Shown here piece after piece: positions 8,466-16,680 of a stretch of 64,000 bases of DNA. The translations under genes and the position numbers were made by a program. Below the pieces are notes generated by a model that was not told the DNA's origin, ran no database searches, and saw nothing but the letters and a program-made list of their open reading frames with translations. The stretch lies in the NCBI RefSeq assembly GCF_000299415.1, contig NZ_AMPG01000001.1:434001-498000 (forward strand). Direction: 5' to 3'. Every line of letters starts with the position of its first letter. Within the stretch, counting starts at the first letter, position 1. Source of the stretch: Candidatus Microthrix parvicella Bio17-1 (GTDB taxonomy: Bacteria; Actinomycetota; Acidimicrobiia; Acidimicrobiales; Microtrichaceae).

Positions 8466-9725
8466 GTGCGCGTCCACGATGTTCTCGACAACGCGGTCAT
8501 CCAAGTCCGCGAGGGCATGGGCCCGGCAGTGGTGGCCGTTGGTGTCGCCGGCGGCGTCGTGGGGGCCGCATACGTCGGCGTGCTTCATGTGCTGACCCAC
8601 GTGATGGGCCCCGACCACCATGCCGCCCCGGTGCAATTGGGCATCATGGTGGCCGTCGGCGCTGCGGTGGCGCTGATCACCCGAACCTGGGGGGAAACCG
8701 GCAACACCGAGTTGCTCGTGGACAACATCCACGTCCTCGGCGGCGCGGAGGATGTGCGGGCGCTTCGAACCCTGATCCCCACGTCGCTCCTGTGCGTCGC
8801 CTCGGGTGCCGGCATGGGCCCGGAGGCGCCACTGGTGCAAACCACCGGCACAATCGGCACGTTGGTCGGCACACACAGCGGCCGCTCCACCCGAGACGTC
8901 CGAGTGCTGACCATCACCGGGATGGCGGCGGGTTTCACCGTCTTGTTTGGCGCCCCCCTTGGTTCGGCCATCTTCGCGCTGGAGATTCTGCACCGACGGG
9001 GGCTGCAGTACTACGAGGCGCTGCTGCCCGCCGTGGTCGGCTCGTTGTGTGGCTACGCGGTCTACCTGGGCCTCAGCGGCCTGGGCATCAGTTCGGTGTG
9101 GGCGTTCCCCACGGTGAGCGACCTCACACTCGGCGATTTGGGCCTGGCGGTCGTCATCGGCATGCTCGGCGCCCTCGGCGCCGCCATCTTCACCCGGGTC
9201 ACCATGATCTGGCGTTGGGCTCTTGCCGCGGTGCCCACCTCGTGGCGTTATGTACTGGGCGGCTTGGTGCTGGGGCTCCTCGGCTGGTGGTCGCCGTTCG
9301 CTCTGACCTTTGGCGAGGTTCAGGTGTCCGACCTCCTCGACGTTCGGTTGGGCGCCGGCGCATTGGCCGTGGCGATGCTCGCCAAACTGCTGGGCACCAC
9401 GGTCACCCTCGCCGCGGGCTGGAAGGGAGGGTTCATCATCCCCCTCTTCTTCATCGGTGCTGCGTTCGGGCAGCTCTCACACGTCTGGCTGAACGACACC
9501 AACGAATCGGTGCTGATGGCCTGCGCCATGGTGGCGCTGTGCGTCGGTGTGACCAAGACACCGCTGGGCACCACGTTGGTGGTCACCGAAATGGCAGGGC
9601 TTCCCCTGCTTCCCGTCTTGCTGATCTCGGCGGTCACCTCCATACTCGTTGCGAATCGCGTCTCATTGATCGACACCCAGCGGGAACGCGCCGCATCCCA
9701 ACCTGCGAGCACTGCACATGGATGA
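8466..9725 (+). CDS. ClC-family chloride channel/transporter
   Basis: Polytopic membrane protein of 419 residues, mostly hydrophobic helices. ClC selectivity-filter motifs are visible: GMGPEAPLVQ (carrying the gating Glu position) around residue 118, and GGFIIPLFFIGAAFG around residue 323. No C-terminal CBS domains, so this is the short bacterial form. It moves chloride or related anions, possibly with proton exchange. GTG start at 8466. The last 8 nt overlap a MarR-type regulator, which may control it. Confidence 0.87.
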   Translation: MRVHDVLDNAVIQVREGMGPAVVAVGVAGGVVGAAYVGVLHVLTHVMGPDHHAAPVQLGIMVAVGAAVALITRTWGETGNTELLVDNIHVLGGAEDVRALRTLIPTSLLCVASGAGMGPEAPLVQTTGTIGTLVGTHSGRSTRDVRVLTITGMAAGFTVLFGAPLGSAIFALEILHRRGLQYYEALLPAVVGSLCGYAVYLGLSGLGISSVWAFPTVSDLTLGDLGLAVVIGMLGALGAAIFTRVTMIWRWALAAVPTSWRYVLGGLVLGLLGWWSPFALTFGEVQVSDLLDVRLGAGALAVAMLAKLLGTTVTLAAGWKGGFIIPLFFIGAAFGQLSHVWLNDTNESVLMACAMVALCVGVTKTPLGTTLVVTEMAGLPLLPVLLISAVTSILVANRVSLIDTQRERAASQPASTAHG

Positions 9726-10128
9726 CCGCCAACTCTCCGATCGCGACCACCAGGCCCTCGCCTCATTTCGACACGCCTTACGGGTGTTCCTCCGTTTCTC
9801 GGAGGAGGCGGCCCGGGAGGCCGATGTCACCCCCGCCCAGCATCAATTGATGCTGGCGATCAAGGGTTGGTCCGGGCCGCTCCCGCCCACCGTTGCGGAG
9901 TTGGCACACCAACTGCAGCTCAAACACAACTCCACGGTGGAGCTGGTGCAACGGGCCGCCGCCGCCGAGTTGGTGCGCAGCGACCCCAATCCGCTCGACC
10001 GCCGGCAGCATCTGACCCGACTGACCGAACGTGGCGAGGCTTCCATTGCATCGCTGTCGTTGCTGCATCGCGACGAACTGCGCCGATTCCGTACCGAGAT
10101 GAACGACGTCCTGCGCGAACTGAACTGA
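9718..10128 (+). CDS. MarR family transcriptional regulator
   Basis: A 136-residue winged-helix protein. Helix-turn-helix region PTVAELAHQLQLKHNSTVEL (about residues 58-77) and the wing DPNPLDRRQHLTRLTERG are typical MarR features, with flanking dimerisation helices. Its ATG overlaps the ClC stop by 8 nt, so the two are translationally coupled and the regulator probably senses a compound or stress linked to the transporter. The ligand is unknown. Confidence 0.87.
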   Translation: MDDRQLSDRDHQALASFRHALRVFLRFSEEAAREADVTPAQHQLMLAIKGWSGPLPPTVAELAHQLQLKHNSTVELVQRAAAAELVRSDPNPLDRRQHLTRLTERGEASIASLSLLHRDELRRFRTEMNDVLRELN

Positions 10129-10196
10129 CGACGGATGGCAGACTGTCACCTTTCGGACAACGGCTCTGACGGGCCGGCCCATGCAGGTGAGGAATC

Positions 10197-11204
10197 GTGA
10201 TCGCATTGATGAGCACCCGACGCAAGGCCATGCTTGCCGCCCTGGCGGTCGTTGTGGTCGGCGGCGGCGTGATTTGGTTCACCACGGGCAACGACCCTGA
10301 GCGGGCGGGTCCTCCCTTGACCGCCCCGACCGGCGCAGCAAAACCATCCACTTCGTCCACCACGGCCAAAGCCAAGCCGAAGACCACGCCCACGACCAAG
10401 GCCACCACGACCCCAACCAACGAGGTGTCTGAGCCCGGCGAGAGCGGGCAGCAACCCGCCCAAACCGCCGAGGCGGTGGGGCCCCGCAGTAACCCGGGTC
10501 CGTTCCAGGTGGCCACCGCCAAGGTCCCCTCGGTGGAGGCACAGCTGGCGGCACCCACCGGTGTCGAAGCCAAACCGGCCGTGACGACCGGTCGGCCTGC
10601 CTTCGCCGGTAATCAGCAAGGCGCCCAACCCCTCCCCCGTATTGAGCAACCCGTTGAGGGCCGCTTCGCCACCGCCACCGGGTATCGATTCGAGAATCCC
10701 CAACCCTTCGGCGACGCCCTCACATTCCTTGTCGTTCAACGCTCAGGCGACTGGGTGCAGGTACAGCTCCCGGTCCGCCCTAACGGCACCACGGCGTGGG
10801 TCAGGGCATCCGATGTCACGCTTGGCGAGGTCCCCGGCCACGTCGAGGTGAACTTGGCCCAGCGCACGCTCCGTGTCTTTGAGGGGTCCACCTTGATCGC
10901 CGAGACCCCGGTCGCCGTGGGTGTGGACGCCACGCGGACCCCCACGGGGCGACACTTCATCACCGACAAGTTGGATGAGCCGGCCGGCGCCAGCCGCTAC
11001 CCGTGGAGCCTGGGCATCAGCGCCTACTCCGAGCAACTCGACACCTTCGATGGCGGCGCTCCACAGATCGCCATGCACGGTTGGCGAGACGCATCGGTCT
11101 TCGGCAAGGCGAAATCCAACGGCTGCATCCGCGTCCCCACCGATGTGGTCAATCAGCTGGCGGCGATGCCGTTGGGCACCCCGGTGGACGTCTACCCGAG
11201 CTGA
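10197..11204 (+). CDS. L,D-transpeptidase (YkuD domain), exported
   Basis: Cell-wall enzyme forming 3-3 peptidoglycan crosslinks or attaching proteins to peptidoglycan. The 335-residue protein has an N-terminal membrane segment (about residues 13-27, LAALAVVVVGGGVIWF), a long Pro/Thr/Lys-rich linker, an SH3-like segment around residues 150-200 and a C-terminal YkuD domain with IAMHGW and the active-site SNGCIRVP motif. Start may be GTG 10197 or ATG 10209; AGGTGAGGA lies just upstream. Predicted outside the membrane. Confidence 0.9.
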   Translation: MIALMSTRRKAMLAALAVVVVGGGVIWFTTGNDPERAGPPLTAPTGAAKPSTSSTTAKAKPKTTPTTKATTTPTNEVSEPGESGQQPAQTAEAVGPRSNPGPFQVATAKVPSVEAQLAAPTGVEAKPAVTTGRPAFAGNQQGAQPLPRIEQPVEGRFATATGYRFENPQPFGDALTFLVVQRSGDWVQVQLPVRPNGTTAWVRASDVTLGEVPGHVEVNLAQRTLRVFEGSTLIAETPVAVGVDATRTPTGRHFITDKLDEPAGASRYPWSLGISAYSEQLDTFDGGAPQIAMHGWRDASVFGKAKSNGCIRVPTDVVNQLAAMPLGTPVDVYPS

Positions 11205-11226
11205 CGCTCGGTGGTCCGACCCTGGC

Positions 11227-11757
11227 TCAGACCCGACCGGCAACGAACAGGGAGCGCCAGTCGGCAGCGTGCGCCTGAACCACCGCGTCCGGCGTCTGGC
11301 GCAAGGCCGACTCGGGCACCATGTCCACCAAGGCCCGCCTCGCCTCATAGTGATGTGGATCGCCCACACCCTCGAACGTGGTGCGACGCAACTCGGCCAA
11401 CTCGGGGTCGATCGCTGTTGACGCAAAGCCCCAGATGGTGACGGCGACGTCCAGGTCATGGCGCACAGGAGCCCGGCCATAGGAAGCGGCGCGCTTGGCC
11501 GCCAGCGCCGCCAAACCGGAAACCAAGTCCTCCCGGTGCTCCCCTGCGCCAAGCGTCAGGTTGTCGACGCAACGCCCGACCAGTGTCAGGGCATAGCCGG
11601 TGTCCGGTCCGGGGTTACCCAACCGCGGTCCCCACGGCTGGGGCCCATCGAGTTCACCCGAACGTCCCGGCGTCCATGGGGGTGGAACCCGCGGTGCCGA
11701 CGTATAGCTCCGTGCCAGAAGGGTGGGGTCTTCAGAGATGTGTGGAGGCGCTGCCAT
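11227..11757 (-). CDS. Hypothetical protein
   Basis: ATG at 11757 gives 176 residues (a TTG at 11787 would add 10). It is a soluble protein with a Pro-rich N-terminal third (TSAPRVPPPWTPGRSG), then an Ala/Arg-rich helical part ending in AADWRSLFVAGRV. A helical stretch around CVDNLTLGAGEHREDLVSG looks well conserved in style but I do not recognise the family. It lies 81 nt downstream of cimA on the same strand and could be the last gene of the leuB-ilvE-cimA unit. Confidence 0.6.
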   Translation of the reverse strand: MAAPPHISEDPTLLARSYTSAPRVPPPWTPGRSGELDGPQPWGPRLGNPGPDTGYALTLVGRCVDNLTLGAGEHREDLVSGLAALAAKRAASYGRAPVRHDLDVAVTIWGFASTAIDPELAELRRTTFEGVGDPHHYEARRALVDMVPESALRQTPDAVVQAHAADWRSLFVAGRV

Positions 11758-11838
11758 GGTGCACCCATGATACCGGCCCCAGCACAACCCGCTGTGTGCG
11801 TTGCGGTTCAGACCCGGTCCACCTCGAACTCGCGCTGA

Positions 11839-13464
11839 TCAGACCGCCGAGTGGTTCAAGCCGAAGACCAGCGAGTCCACCAGCGCCATCCAGGAAGCCT
11901 CGATGACGTTGGGTGAAACCCCGATGGTGGTCCAGGTTTCCTCGCCGTCGGTCGAATCGATCAGCACGCGTGTGGTCGCACCCGTGGCGGCGCCTCCGTC
12001 GAGCACCCGCACCTTGAAGTCGGTGAGGTGGATGCGGTCCAACTGCGGGTAGTGCGGCGCCAACGCAGTGCGCAACGCAGCATCCAATGCGTTGACCGGG
12101 CCGTTGCCCTCCCCCACCGAGGCGATGCGGTCGTCGCCCACCCACACCTTCAGCGTGGCTTCGGTGGCGAGTTCGGCATCCCCATCGGCTCCCTCGCGGT
12201 GATACCCCGACACCCGGTAGGCCTCGGTTCGAAAATACGGCTGGGTCCAACCGGCTGCCCGGCGCATCAGCAGTTCCAGCGACGCATCGGCGGCCTCGAA
12301 CACCCACCCCTGTGCCTCCAGGTCCTTCAGCGTGTCGTTCAGCGAGCCGGCGGCGCGACCGTCCAGGTCCACCCCAAATTCGTCGGCCTTCATCGACATG
12401 CCGGTTCGCCCCCCAAGGTCGGACACCAGCACCCGGCTGTGGTTTCCCACGAGGGCCGGGTCGACGTGCTCGTAGGCCGTCGTGCCGGCTCGACGGAGCG
12501 CCGAGGTATGCAGCCCTGCCTTGTGAGCAAACGCCGAGGTTCCCACGTAGGGGGCTGCCGGGTTGAGCGGCAGGTTCACCAGTTCGGCCACGTGCCGGCT
12601 GACCGGCCCCAGGCGTTCCATCCGCCCCTCCGGCAGGGTCTCGATTCCAAGCTTGAGGGTGAGGTTCGGTATGACGGTGATCAAATCGGCATTGCCGGTG
12701 CGCTCGCCGTAGCCGTTGATCGTGCCCTGCACCTGGGTTGCTCCGCCCAAGACACCGGCCACGGCGTTGGCAACGGCACACCCGGTGTCGTCCTGGGTGT
12801 GGATGCCCAGGTTCACGCCATCGAGATAGCGGGCGATCTCGGCGGTGATCGCCTGTACCTCGTGCGGGAGGGACCCGCCCTTGGTGTCGCACAACACGAT
12901 GCAGTCCGCTCCGGCCAACGCCGCCGATTCCAGCACCGACAGCGTGAACTCCGAGTCTTCCTTGTAGCCGTCGAAGCAGTGCTCGACGTCGAAAAACACT
13001 CGACGGCCGGCGGCCTTCAGGAAGCGAACCGAGTCGGCCGCCATCGCGCGGCCCTCCTCCAACGTGGTGCCCAGCGCCTCGCGCACCTGCCAGGCGGATC
13101 CCTTACCCACGATGCACAGCGTCTCGGTGCCTGCGTCGAGCAGTGCCTGCAGGGTGGGGTCGCTATCGGTCTTGCCCAGCGGCTTCCGGGTGGAACCGAA
13201 GGCCAGCAGACGGGACGTGTCCAGTTGCAACTCTCCTGCAGCAGCCCGCCGGAAGAACTCGGAGTCCTTCGGGTTGGCCTGCGGATACCCACCCTCAATC
13301 CAGGTCACACCCAGATAATCAAGCTGTTCGGCGATGCGCAGCTTGTCGTCCACCGACAGCGAAATGCCCTCAAACTGCGAGCCGTCCCGCAACGTGGTGT
13401 CGAACACGTCGACCCGTTCGGGCAGTTCGAGACCGAACGATGTGTCTGATTCGAGCGTGCTCAC
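11839..13464 (-). CDS. cimA: (R)-citramalate synthase
   Basis: Condenses pyruvate and acetyl-CoA to (R)-citramalate, the first step of the threonine-independent isoleucine route. The 541-residue protein has the HMGL-like barrel with DTTLRDGSQFEGISL near the N terminus (catalytic R-D pair), the metal-binding GIHTQDDTGCAVAN block, GYGERTGNADL, and a C-terminal LeuA-type dimer/regulatory domain. The CimA TIGR00977 type is favoured over LeuA by the DGSQFEG and FDVEHCFDGYK blocks. GTG start overlaps the ilvE stop (GTGA), so the two are coupled. Confidence 0.93.
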   Translation of the reverse strand: MSTLESDTSFGLELPERVDVFDTTLRDGSQFEGISLSVDDKLRIAEQLDYLGVTWIEGGYPQANPKDSEFFRRAAAGELQLDTSRLLAFGSTRKPLGKTDSDPTLQALLDAGTETLCIVGKGSAWQVREALGTTLEEGRAMAADSVRFLKAAGRRVFFDVEHCFDGYKEDSEFTLSVLESAALAGADCIVLCDTKGGSLPHEVQAITAEIARYLDGVNLGIHTQDDTGCAVANAVAGVLGGATQVQGTINGYGERTGNADLITVIPNLTLKLGIETLPEGRMERLGPVSRHVAELVNLPLNPAAPYVGTSAFAHKAGLHTSALRRAGTTAYEHVDPALVGNHSRVLVSDLGGRTGMSMKADEFGVDLDGRAAGSLNDTLKDLEAQGWVFEAADASLELLMRRAAGWTQPYFRTEAYRVSGYHREGADGDAELATEATLKVWVGDDRIASVGEGNGPVNALDAALRTALAPHYPQLDRIHLTDFKVRVLDGGAATGATTRVLIDSTDGEETWTTIGVSPNVIEASWMALVDSLVFGLNHSAV

Positions 13465-14375
13465 GGACGCTCCACCCAGTGGAGGTACGCATCGTCGCCT
13501 CCGCGCACCACGTTGGCGTAACGCTCGGCCAGCTCGGTGGTGATGGCCCCCGGACAGGCGATGGGGCGGTCGTCCACCGAGTTCACCGCCGACACCTCCG
13601 CTGCCGTGCCCACCAAAAACGCCTCGTCAGCGGTGTACAGATCGCTGCGCACCAGGTTGCCCTCCACCACCTCGTGGCCCATGTCGCCCAACAACCGCGT
13701 CACGGTGTGCTGGGTGATGCCCTCGAGCGCGCCGGCGTGCAATGGAGGCGTGGTGATTCGTCCGTTGCTCACGGTGAACAGGTTTTCGCCGGAGCATTCG
13801 GCGATCAAACCGGCCCGGTTCAAGAGCACCGCCTCGTCATACCCGGCGTTGAGCGCCTCCACTTTGGCCAACGACGAGTTGACGTAGTTGCCGGTGGTCT
13901 TGGCCGCCGGGGGCATGATGTTGTGGTCATGGCGCTGCCAGGAGCTGATCTTCAGTTTGACGCCCTTGGTCACTGCGTCATCCCCCAGGTAGGACCCCCA
14001 CGGCCAGCAGGCGATGGCAACGTCCACCTTCAAGCCGATGGTCGACAGGCCCATTTCGCCGTATCCGTAGTACGCGATCGGGCGCACGTAACAGCCGTCA
14101 AGGCCGGTCGATGCCACCGTTTGTTTGGTGGCGGCCACCAACTCGTCCTCGCTGTAGGGCATCGGCATCATGAGGATGTCCGCCGAACGCTTGAGACGGG
14201 CGATGTGATCGGTCAAGCGGAAAATGCCCGGCCCGTCAGGGGTCGGATAGGCCCGAATACCCTCGAACACGCCGGTGCCGTAGTGGAGGGTGTGGGTGAG
14301 CACGTGGATCTGTGCCTCGTCCCACGGAACCAGCGAGCCGTTCATCCAGATGAAGGGCGTGGGGGTGAGTGGCAT
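13461..14375 (-). CDS. ilvE: Branched-chain amino acid aminotransferase
   Basis: PLP enzyme performing the final transamination to Ile, Leu and Val. The 304-residue class IV aminotransferase shows GVFEGIRAY near the N terminus, the RLKRSADILMMP block, AKTTGNYVNSSLAKVEAL with the PLP Lys, and ECSGENLF. AGGAG lies 7 nt before the ATG at 14375. It is the middle gene of leuB-ilvE-cimA, 50 nt downstream of leuB. Confidence 0.95.
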   Translation of the reverse strand: MPLTPTPFIWMNGSLVPWDEAQIHVLTHTLHYGTGVFEGIRAYPTPDGPGIFRLTDHIARLKRSADILMMPMPYSEDELVAATKQTVASTGLDGCYVRPIAYYGYGEMGLSTIGLKVDVAIACWPWGSYLGDDAVTKGVKLKISSWQRHDHNIMPPAAKTTGNYVNSSLAKVEALNAGYDEAVLLNRAGLIAECSGENLFTVSNGRITTPPLHAGALEGITQHTVTRLLGDMGHEVVEGNLVRSDLYTADEAFLVGTAAEVSAVNSVDDRPIACPGAITTELAERYANVVRGGDDAYLHWVERP

Positions 14376-14425
14376 GGTGGCGCTCCTGATTTGGGCGGGT
14401 GGCCGGGCGTGTGGGTGGTGTTGAG

Positions 14426-15439
14426 CTAACGCGTGACGGCGGCGACCAACGCGTCGCCGATCTCTGAGGTGGACCCGACGTAGCGGCGCGGATCCGCGGT
14501 GGCGATCTCAATCGCCTCGGCCACCTCGGTCTCCCCAAGGAAGCCGGCCATCAGGCCCGCCGAGATGACCGCAGCAATCGGGTTGGCAATATTTTTGCCG
14601 GCGATGTCGGGCGCCGTGCCGTGTACCGGCTCGAACATCGACGGCCCGGTGCGGTCGGGGTTCAGGTTGGCCGACGCCGCATAGGCAACCCCTCCGGCCA
14701 CCGCCCCGCCCAAGTCGGTGAGGATGTCACCGAAAAGGTTGTCGGTCACGACGACGTCGTAGATCTCGGGCCGCTCAACAAAGTGGATGCAGGCCGCGTC
14801 CACATGTTGATACGCGGTCTCAACCTGCGGATACTCGACCGCCACCTCATCAAAGGCCCGCTGCCACAAGTCTCCTGCGAAGGTCAGCACGTTCTTCTTG
14901 TGAACCAGCGTGAGGTGGTGGCGCTCGCTGTTGGCCGCCTGCTCGAAGGAGTACCGGATACAGCGTTCGACGCCGTGACGGGTGTTGACCGAGCCCTGCG
15001 TGGCGATCTCGTTCGGGGTGTTCTTCCGCAAAAAGCCGCCTTCCCCCGCATAGGTCCCCTCGGTGTTCTCGCGGATCACCTCGAAGTTCACCGTCGGGGG
15101 CAGGCGGAAAGGCCGGTAGTTGACGTACATGTCCAGCTCGAACCGCATCCGCAGCAGAATCCCGCGCTCCACCAGCCCCGCCGGTGCGGCCTGGCCCGGC
15201 GCGGGGTCGCCGACGGCGCCCAGCAGAAGTGCATCGAGGCCACGCCACTCGGCCATCGTCTCGTCGGGCAGCACCGTGCCATCGCGCAGGTAGCGGGCGG
15301 CGCCGAGGTCGTAGTGGGTCAACTCCATCTGGAGACCTGCGGCTTCGAGCACTCGGAGCGCTTGGGCGGTGACCTCGGGGCCGATGCCATCGCCGCCGAT
15401 CACGCCGACGTGGTGTGGTGGGTTCTTGGTGGAGGTCAT
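14426..15439 (-). CDS. leuB: 3-isopropylmalate dehydrogenase
   Basis: Oxidises and decarboxylates 3-isopropylmalate, and also methylmalate in the citramalate isoleucine route. The 337-residue protein has VIGGDGIGPEV at the N terminus, the substrate block LRMRFELDMYVNYRPFRL, RENTEGTYAG, KKNVLTF and GGAVAGGVAYAAS. ATG at 15439 starts at the family N terminus; the longer frame upstream runs through the attenuator and is not coding. First gene of leuB-ilvE-cimA, with a leader peptide and terminator 60-170 nt upstream. Confidence 0.94.
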   Translation of the reverse strand: MTSTKNPPHHVGVIGGDGIGPEVTAQALRVLEAAGLQMELTHYDLGAARYLRDGTVLPDETMAEWRGLDALLLGAVGDPAPGQAAPAGLVERGILLRMRFELDMYVNYRPFRLPPTVNFEVIRENTEGTYAGEGGFLRKNTPNEIATQGSVNTRHGVERCIRYSFEQAANSERHHLTLVHKKNVLTFAGDLWQRAFDEVAVEYPQVETAYQHVDAACIHFVERPEIYDVVVTDNLFGDILTDLGGAVAGGVAYAASANLNPDRTGPSMFEPVHGTAPDIAGKNIANPIAAVISAGLMAGFLGETEVAEAIEIATADPRRYVGSTSEIGDALVAAVTR

Positions 15440-15497
15440 GAGGTCGTTGCTCTCAGGATCGGGGCTCTCGGGTACGGGCCGGCGGGTTCGGGGCAAG

Positions 15498-15523
15498 AAA
15501 AAACCGCCCACTTTGGTGGACGG
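15498..15523 (-). terminator. Intrinsic terminator/attenuator in the leuB leader
   Basis: On the minus strand CCGTCCAC (15523-15516) pairs with GTGGGCGG (15511-15504), eight pairs including one G-U, with a 4-nt loop, directly followed by six T. It is 59 nt upstream of the leuB start and downstream of a short leader ORF, which is where an attenuator would lie. Confidence 0.75.
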
Positions 15524-15529
15524 CTGGAT

Positions 15530-15554
15530 GCACGCACCGAGACTCGGTGCGTGC
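15530..15554 (-). repeat. 12-bp perfect inverted repeat in the leuB leader
   Basis: GCACGCACCGAG and CTCGGTGCGTGC flank a single base, giving a strong RNA hairpin. Its first base is the last base of the leader-peptide stop codon, so a terminating ribosome would cover the 5' arm. It lies 6 nt before the terminator stem; likely a pause or control hairpin. Confidence 0.75.
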
Positions 15555-15613
15555 TAACGAATGATGGTTACGGCGAAATGGCCGTGGTGATCACGATTTG
15601 ATGCCCGGGTCAT
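15554..15613 (-). CDS. Putative leader peptide of leuB-ilvE-cimA (19 aa)
   Basis: ATG at 15613 to TAG at 15554 encodes MTRASNRDHHGHFAVTIIR. The Val-Thr-Ile-Ile run (GTA ACC ATC ATT) lies two codons before the stop, immediately ahead of the inverted repeat and terminator. A TAGCAT -10 box is 8 nt upstream, so it is probably translated from a leaderless transcript. The operon makes isoleucine/leucine precursors, so ribosome pausing at Ile/Val codons is a sensible sensor. The peptide also contains three His codons, which is a caveat. No clear antiterminator pairing could be drawn by eye. Confidence 0.6.
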   Translation of the reverse strand: MTRASNRDHHGHFAVTIIR

Positions 15614-15621
15614 GACCCACG

Positions 15622-15651
15622 ATGCTACCAGCGCCACCGACGACCTGTCAT
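15622..15651 (-). promoter_or_regulatory. Promoter of the leuB-ilvE-cimA leader
   Basis: Minus-strand -35 ATGACA (15651-15646), 18-nt spacer, -10 TAGCAT (15627-15622), then 8 nt to the leader-peptide ATG at 15613. Confidence 0.6.
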
Positions 15652-15701
15652 GAGACATTCAGCGATACCACCCCACGCGTGATGAGTCGGCCCTTCGGCG
15701 G

Positions 15702-15707
15702 TATCGT
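15702..15707 (+). promoter_or_regulatory. -10 box of greA (leaderless)
   Basis: TATCGT lies 9 nt before the greA ATG at 15717 with no ribosome site. Confidence 0.4.
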
Positions 15708-15716
15708 TGGTTGGTT

Positions 15717-16190
15717 ATGGCATCCACCCATGAGCTGTCCCAGGCCGCACACGACCGACTCAGCACCGAACTCAACGATCTGACGTCACGCGGACGCTTG
15801 GAGATCGCAGAGAAGATCGAGGCCGCACGAGAGTTGGGCGACCTGAAGGAAAATGGCGATTACCACGCCGCCAAAGACGAGCAGGGCAAGATGGAGGCTC
15901 GCATCGGCCAGATCGCCGGCATCCTGGAGGACGCCGTGGTGGTGGGCAGCGACGGCCCGTCCGATGTCGTGCGCACCGGGGTGAGCGTGTCGTTGCGCTA
16001 CGAGGATGACGACGAGGTCGACCGGTATCTGTATGGCTCGATCGAGGAGCAGGGGGGCGACTTGGACGTGGTTTCACCCACCTCACCGCTGGGCGAGACC
16101 CTCGCCGGCAAGCGCGTGGGCGACACCGTTTCGTTCACGGCCCCCAACGGCAACGAGATCAATGTGAAGATCGTCGCCATCGACGGCTAG
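15717..16190 (+). CDS. greA: Transcription elongation factor GreA
   Basis: Rescues backtracked RNA polymerase by stimulating transcript cleavage in the secondary channel. The 157-residue protein has the N-terminal coiled coil with the family signature DLKENGDYHAAKDEQ (acidic tip region about residues 42-56) and the C-terminal FKBP-like domain ending NGNEINVKIVAIDG, with SPLGETLAGKRVGD. ATG at 15717 is chosen over the TTG at 15711. Divergent from the leuB leader. Confidence 0.94.
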   Translation: MASTHELSQAAHDRLSTELNDLTSRGRLEIAEKIEAARELGDLKENGDYHAAKDEQGKMEARIGQIAGILEDAVVVGSDGPSDVVRTGVSVSLRYEDDDEVDRYLYGSIEEQGGDLDVVSPTSPLGETLAGKRVGDTVSFTAPNGNEINVKIVAIDG

Positions 16191-16230
16191 AGGCCAGGGC
16201 GGGTACCATGCCTCATGTGCGAGACCCCGC

Positions 16231-16255
16231 ACGGGCAGGCTGGGGAGCTGCCCGT
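16231..16255 (+). repeat. Stem-loop between greA and mscL
   Basis: ACGGGCAG (16231-16238) and CTGCCCGT (16248-16255) form a perfect 8-bp stem with a 9-nt loop, 36 nt before the mscL ATG. There is no T run. It may terminate greA or fold in the mscL 5' UTR; a TACCAT box at 16204-16209 could drive such a UTR. Confidence 0.45.
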
Positions 16256-16291
16256 ATCGACTCTGCGCACCATCCAGGAGGAGCCCAGCTC

Positions 16292-16669
16292 ATGATCGAC
16301 GACTTCAAGAAGTTCATCAACCAAGGCAACGTGTTGGACCTGGCGGTCGGCCTGGTCATCGGCGCTGCCTTCGCTGTCATCATCAACGCGTTCGTCGATG
16401 GTTTGATCAGCCCGCTGATCGGACTGATCCTGCCCGGCATGGACAATCTCGCCACCGCCAGTTTCAAGATCGGCGACTCCACGTTCGTCTACGGCGCAGT
16501 GATCGTGGCCGTCATCACCTTCATCGCCATCGCCGCCACGATCTTCTTCCTCGTCGTGCGGCCCTACAACAAGTTCAAGGAGCGCTCCGCCACCGACGCC
16601 GATGTCGAACCGACCAACGAGGAGAAGATGGTGGCGCTGCTCGAAGAGATCGCCCGCCAGCCACGCTGA
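16292..16669 (+). CDS. mscL: Large-conductance mechanosensitive channel
   Basis: Pore opened by membrane tension under hypo-osmotic shock. The 125-residue protein has the amphipathic N helix DDFKKFINQGNVLDLAVG, TM1 (GLVIGAAFAVIINAFVDGLISPLIG), a short periplasmic loop, TM2 (residues about 70-92) and the C-terminal helix EEKMVALLEEIARQ. AGGAGGAG lies a few bases before ATG 16292, so the longer open frame is rejected. Convergent with ppx across a strong inverted repeat. Confidence 0.95.
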   Translation: MIDDFKKFINQGNVLDLAVGLVIGAAFAVIINAFVDGLISPLIGLILPGMDNLATASFKIGDSTFVYGAVIVAVITFIAIAATIFFLVVRPYNKFKERSATDADVEPTNEEKMVALLEEIARQPR

Positions 16670-16680
16670 CTCACCGGTTG

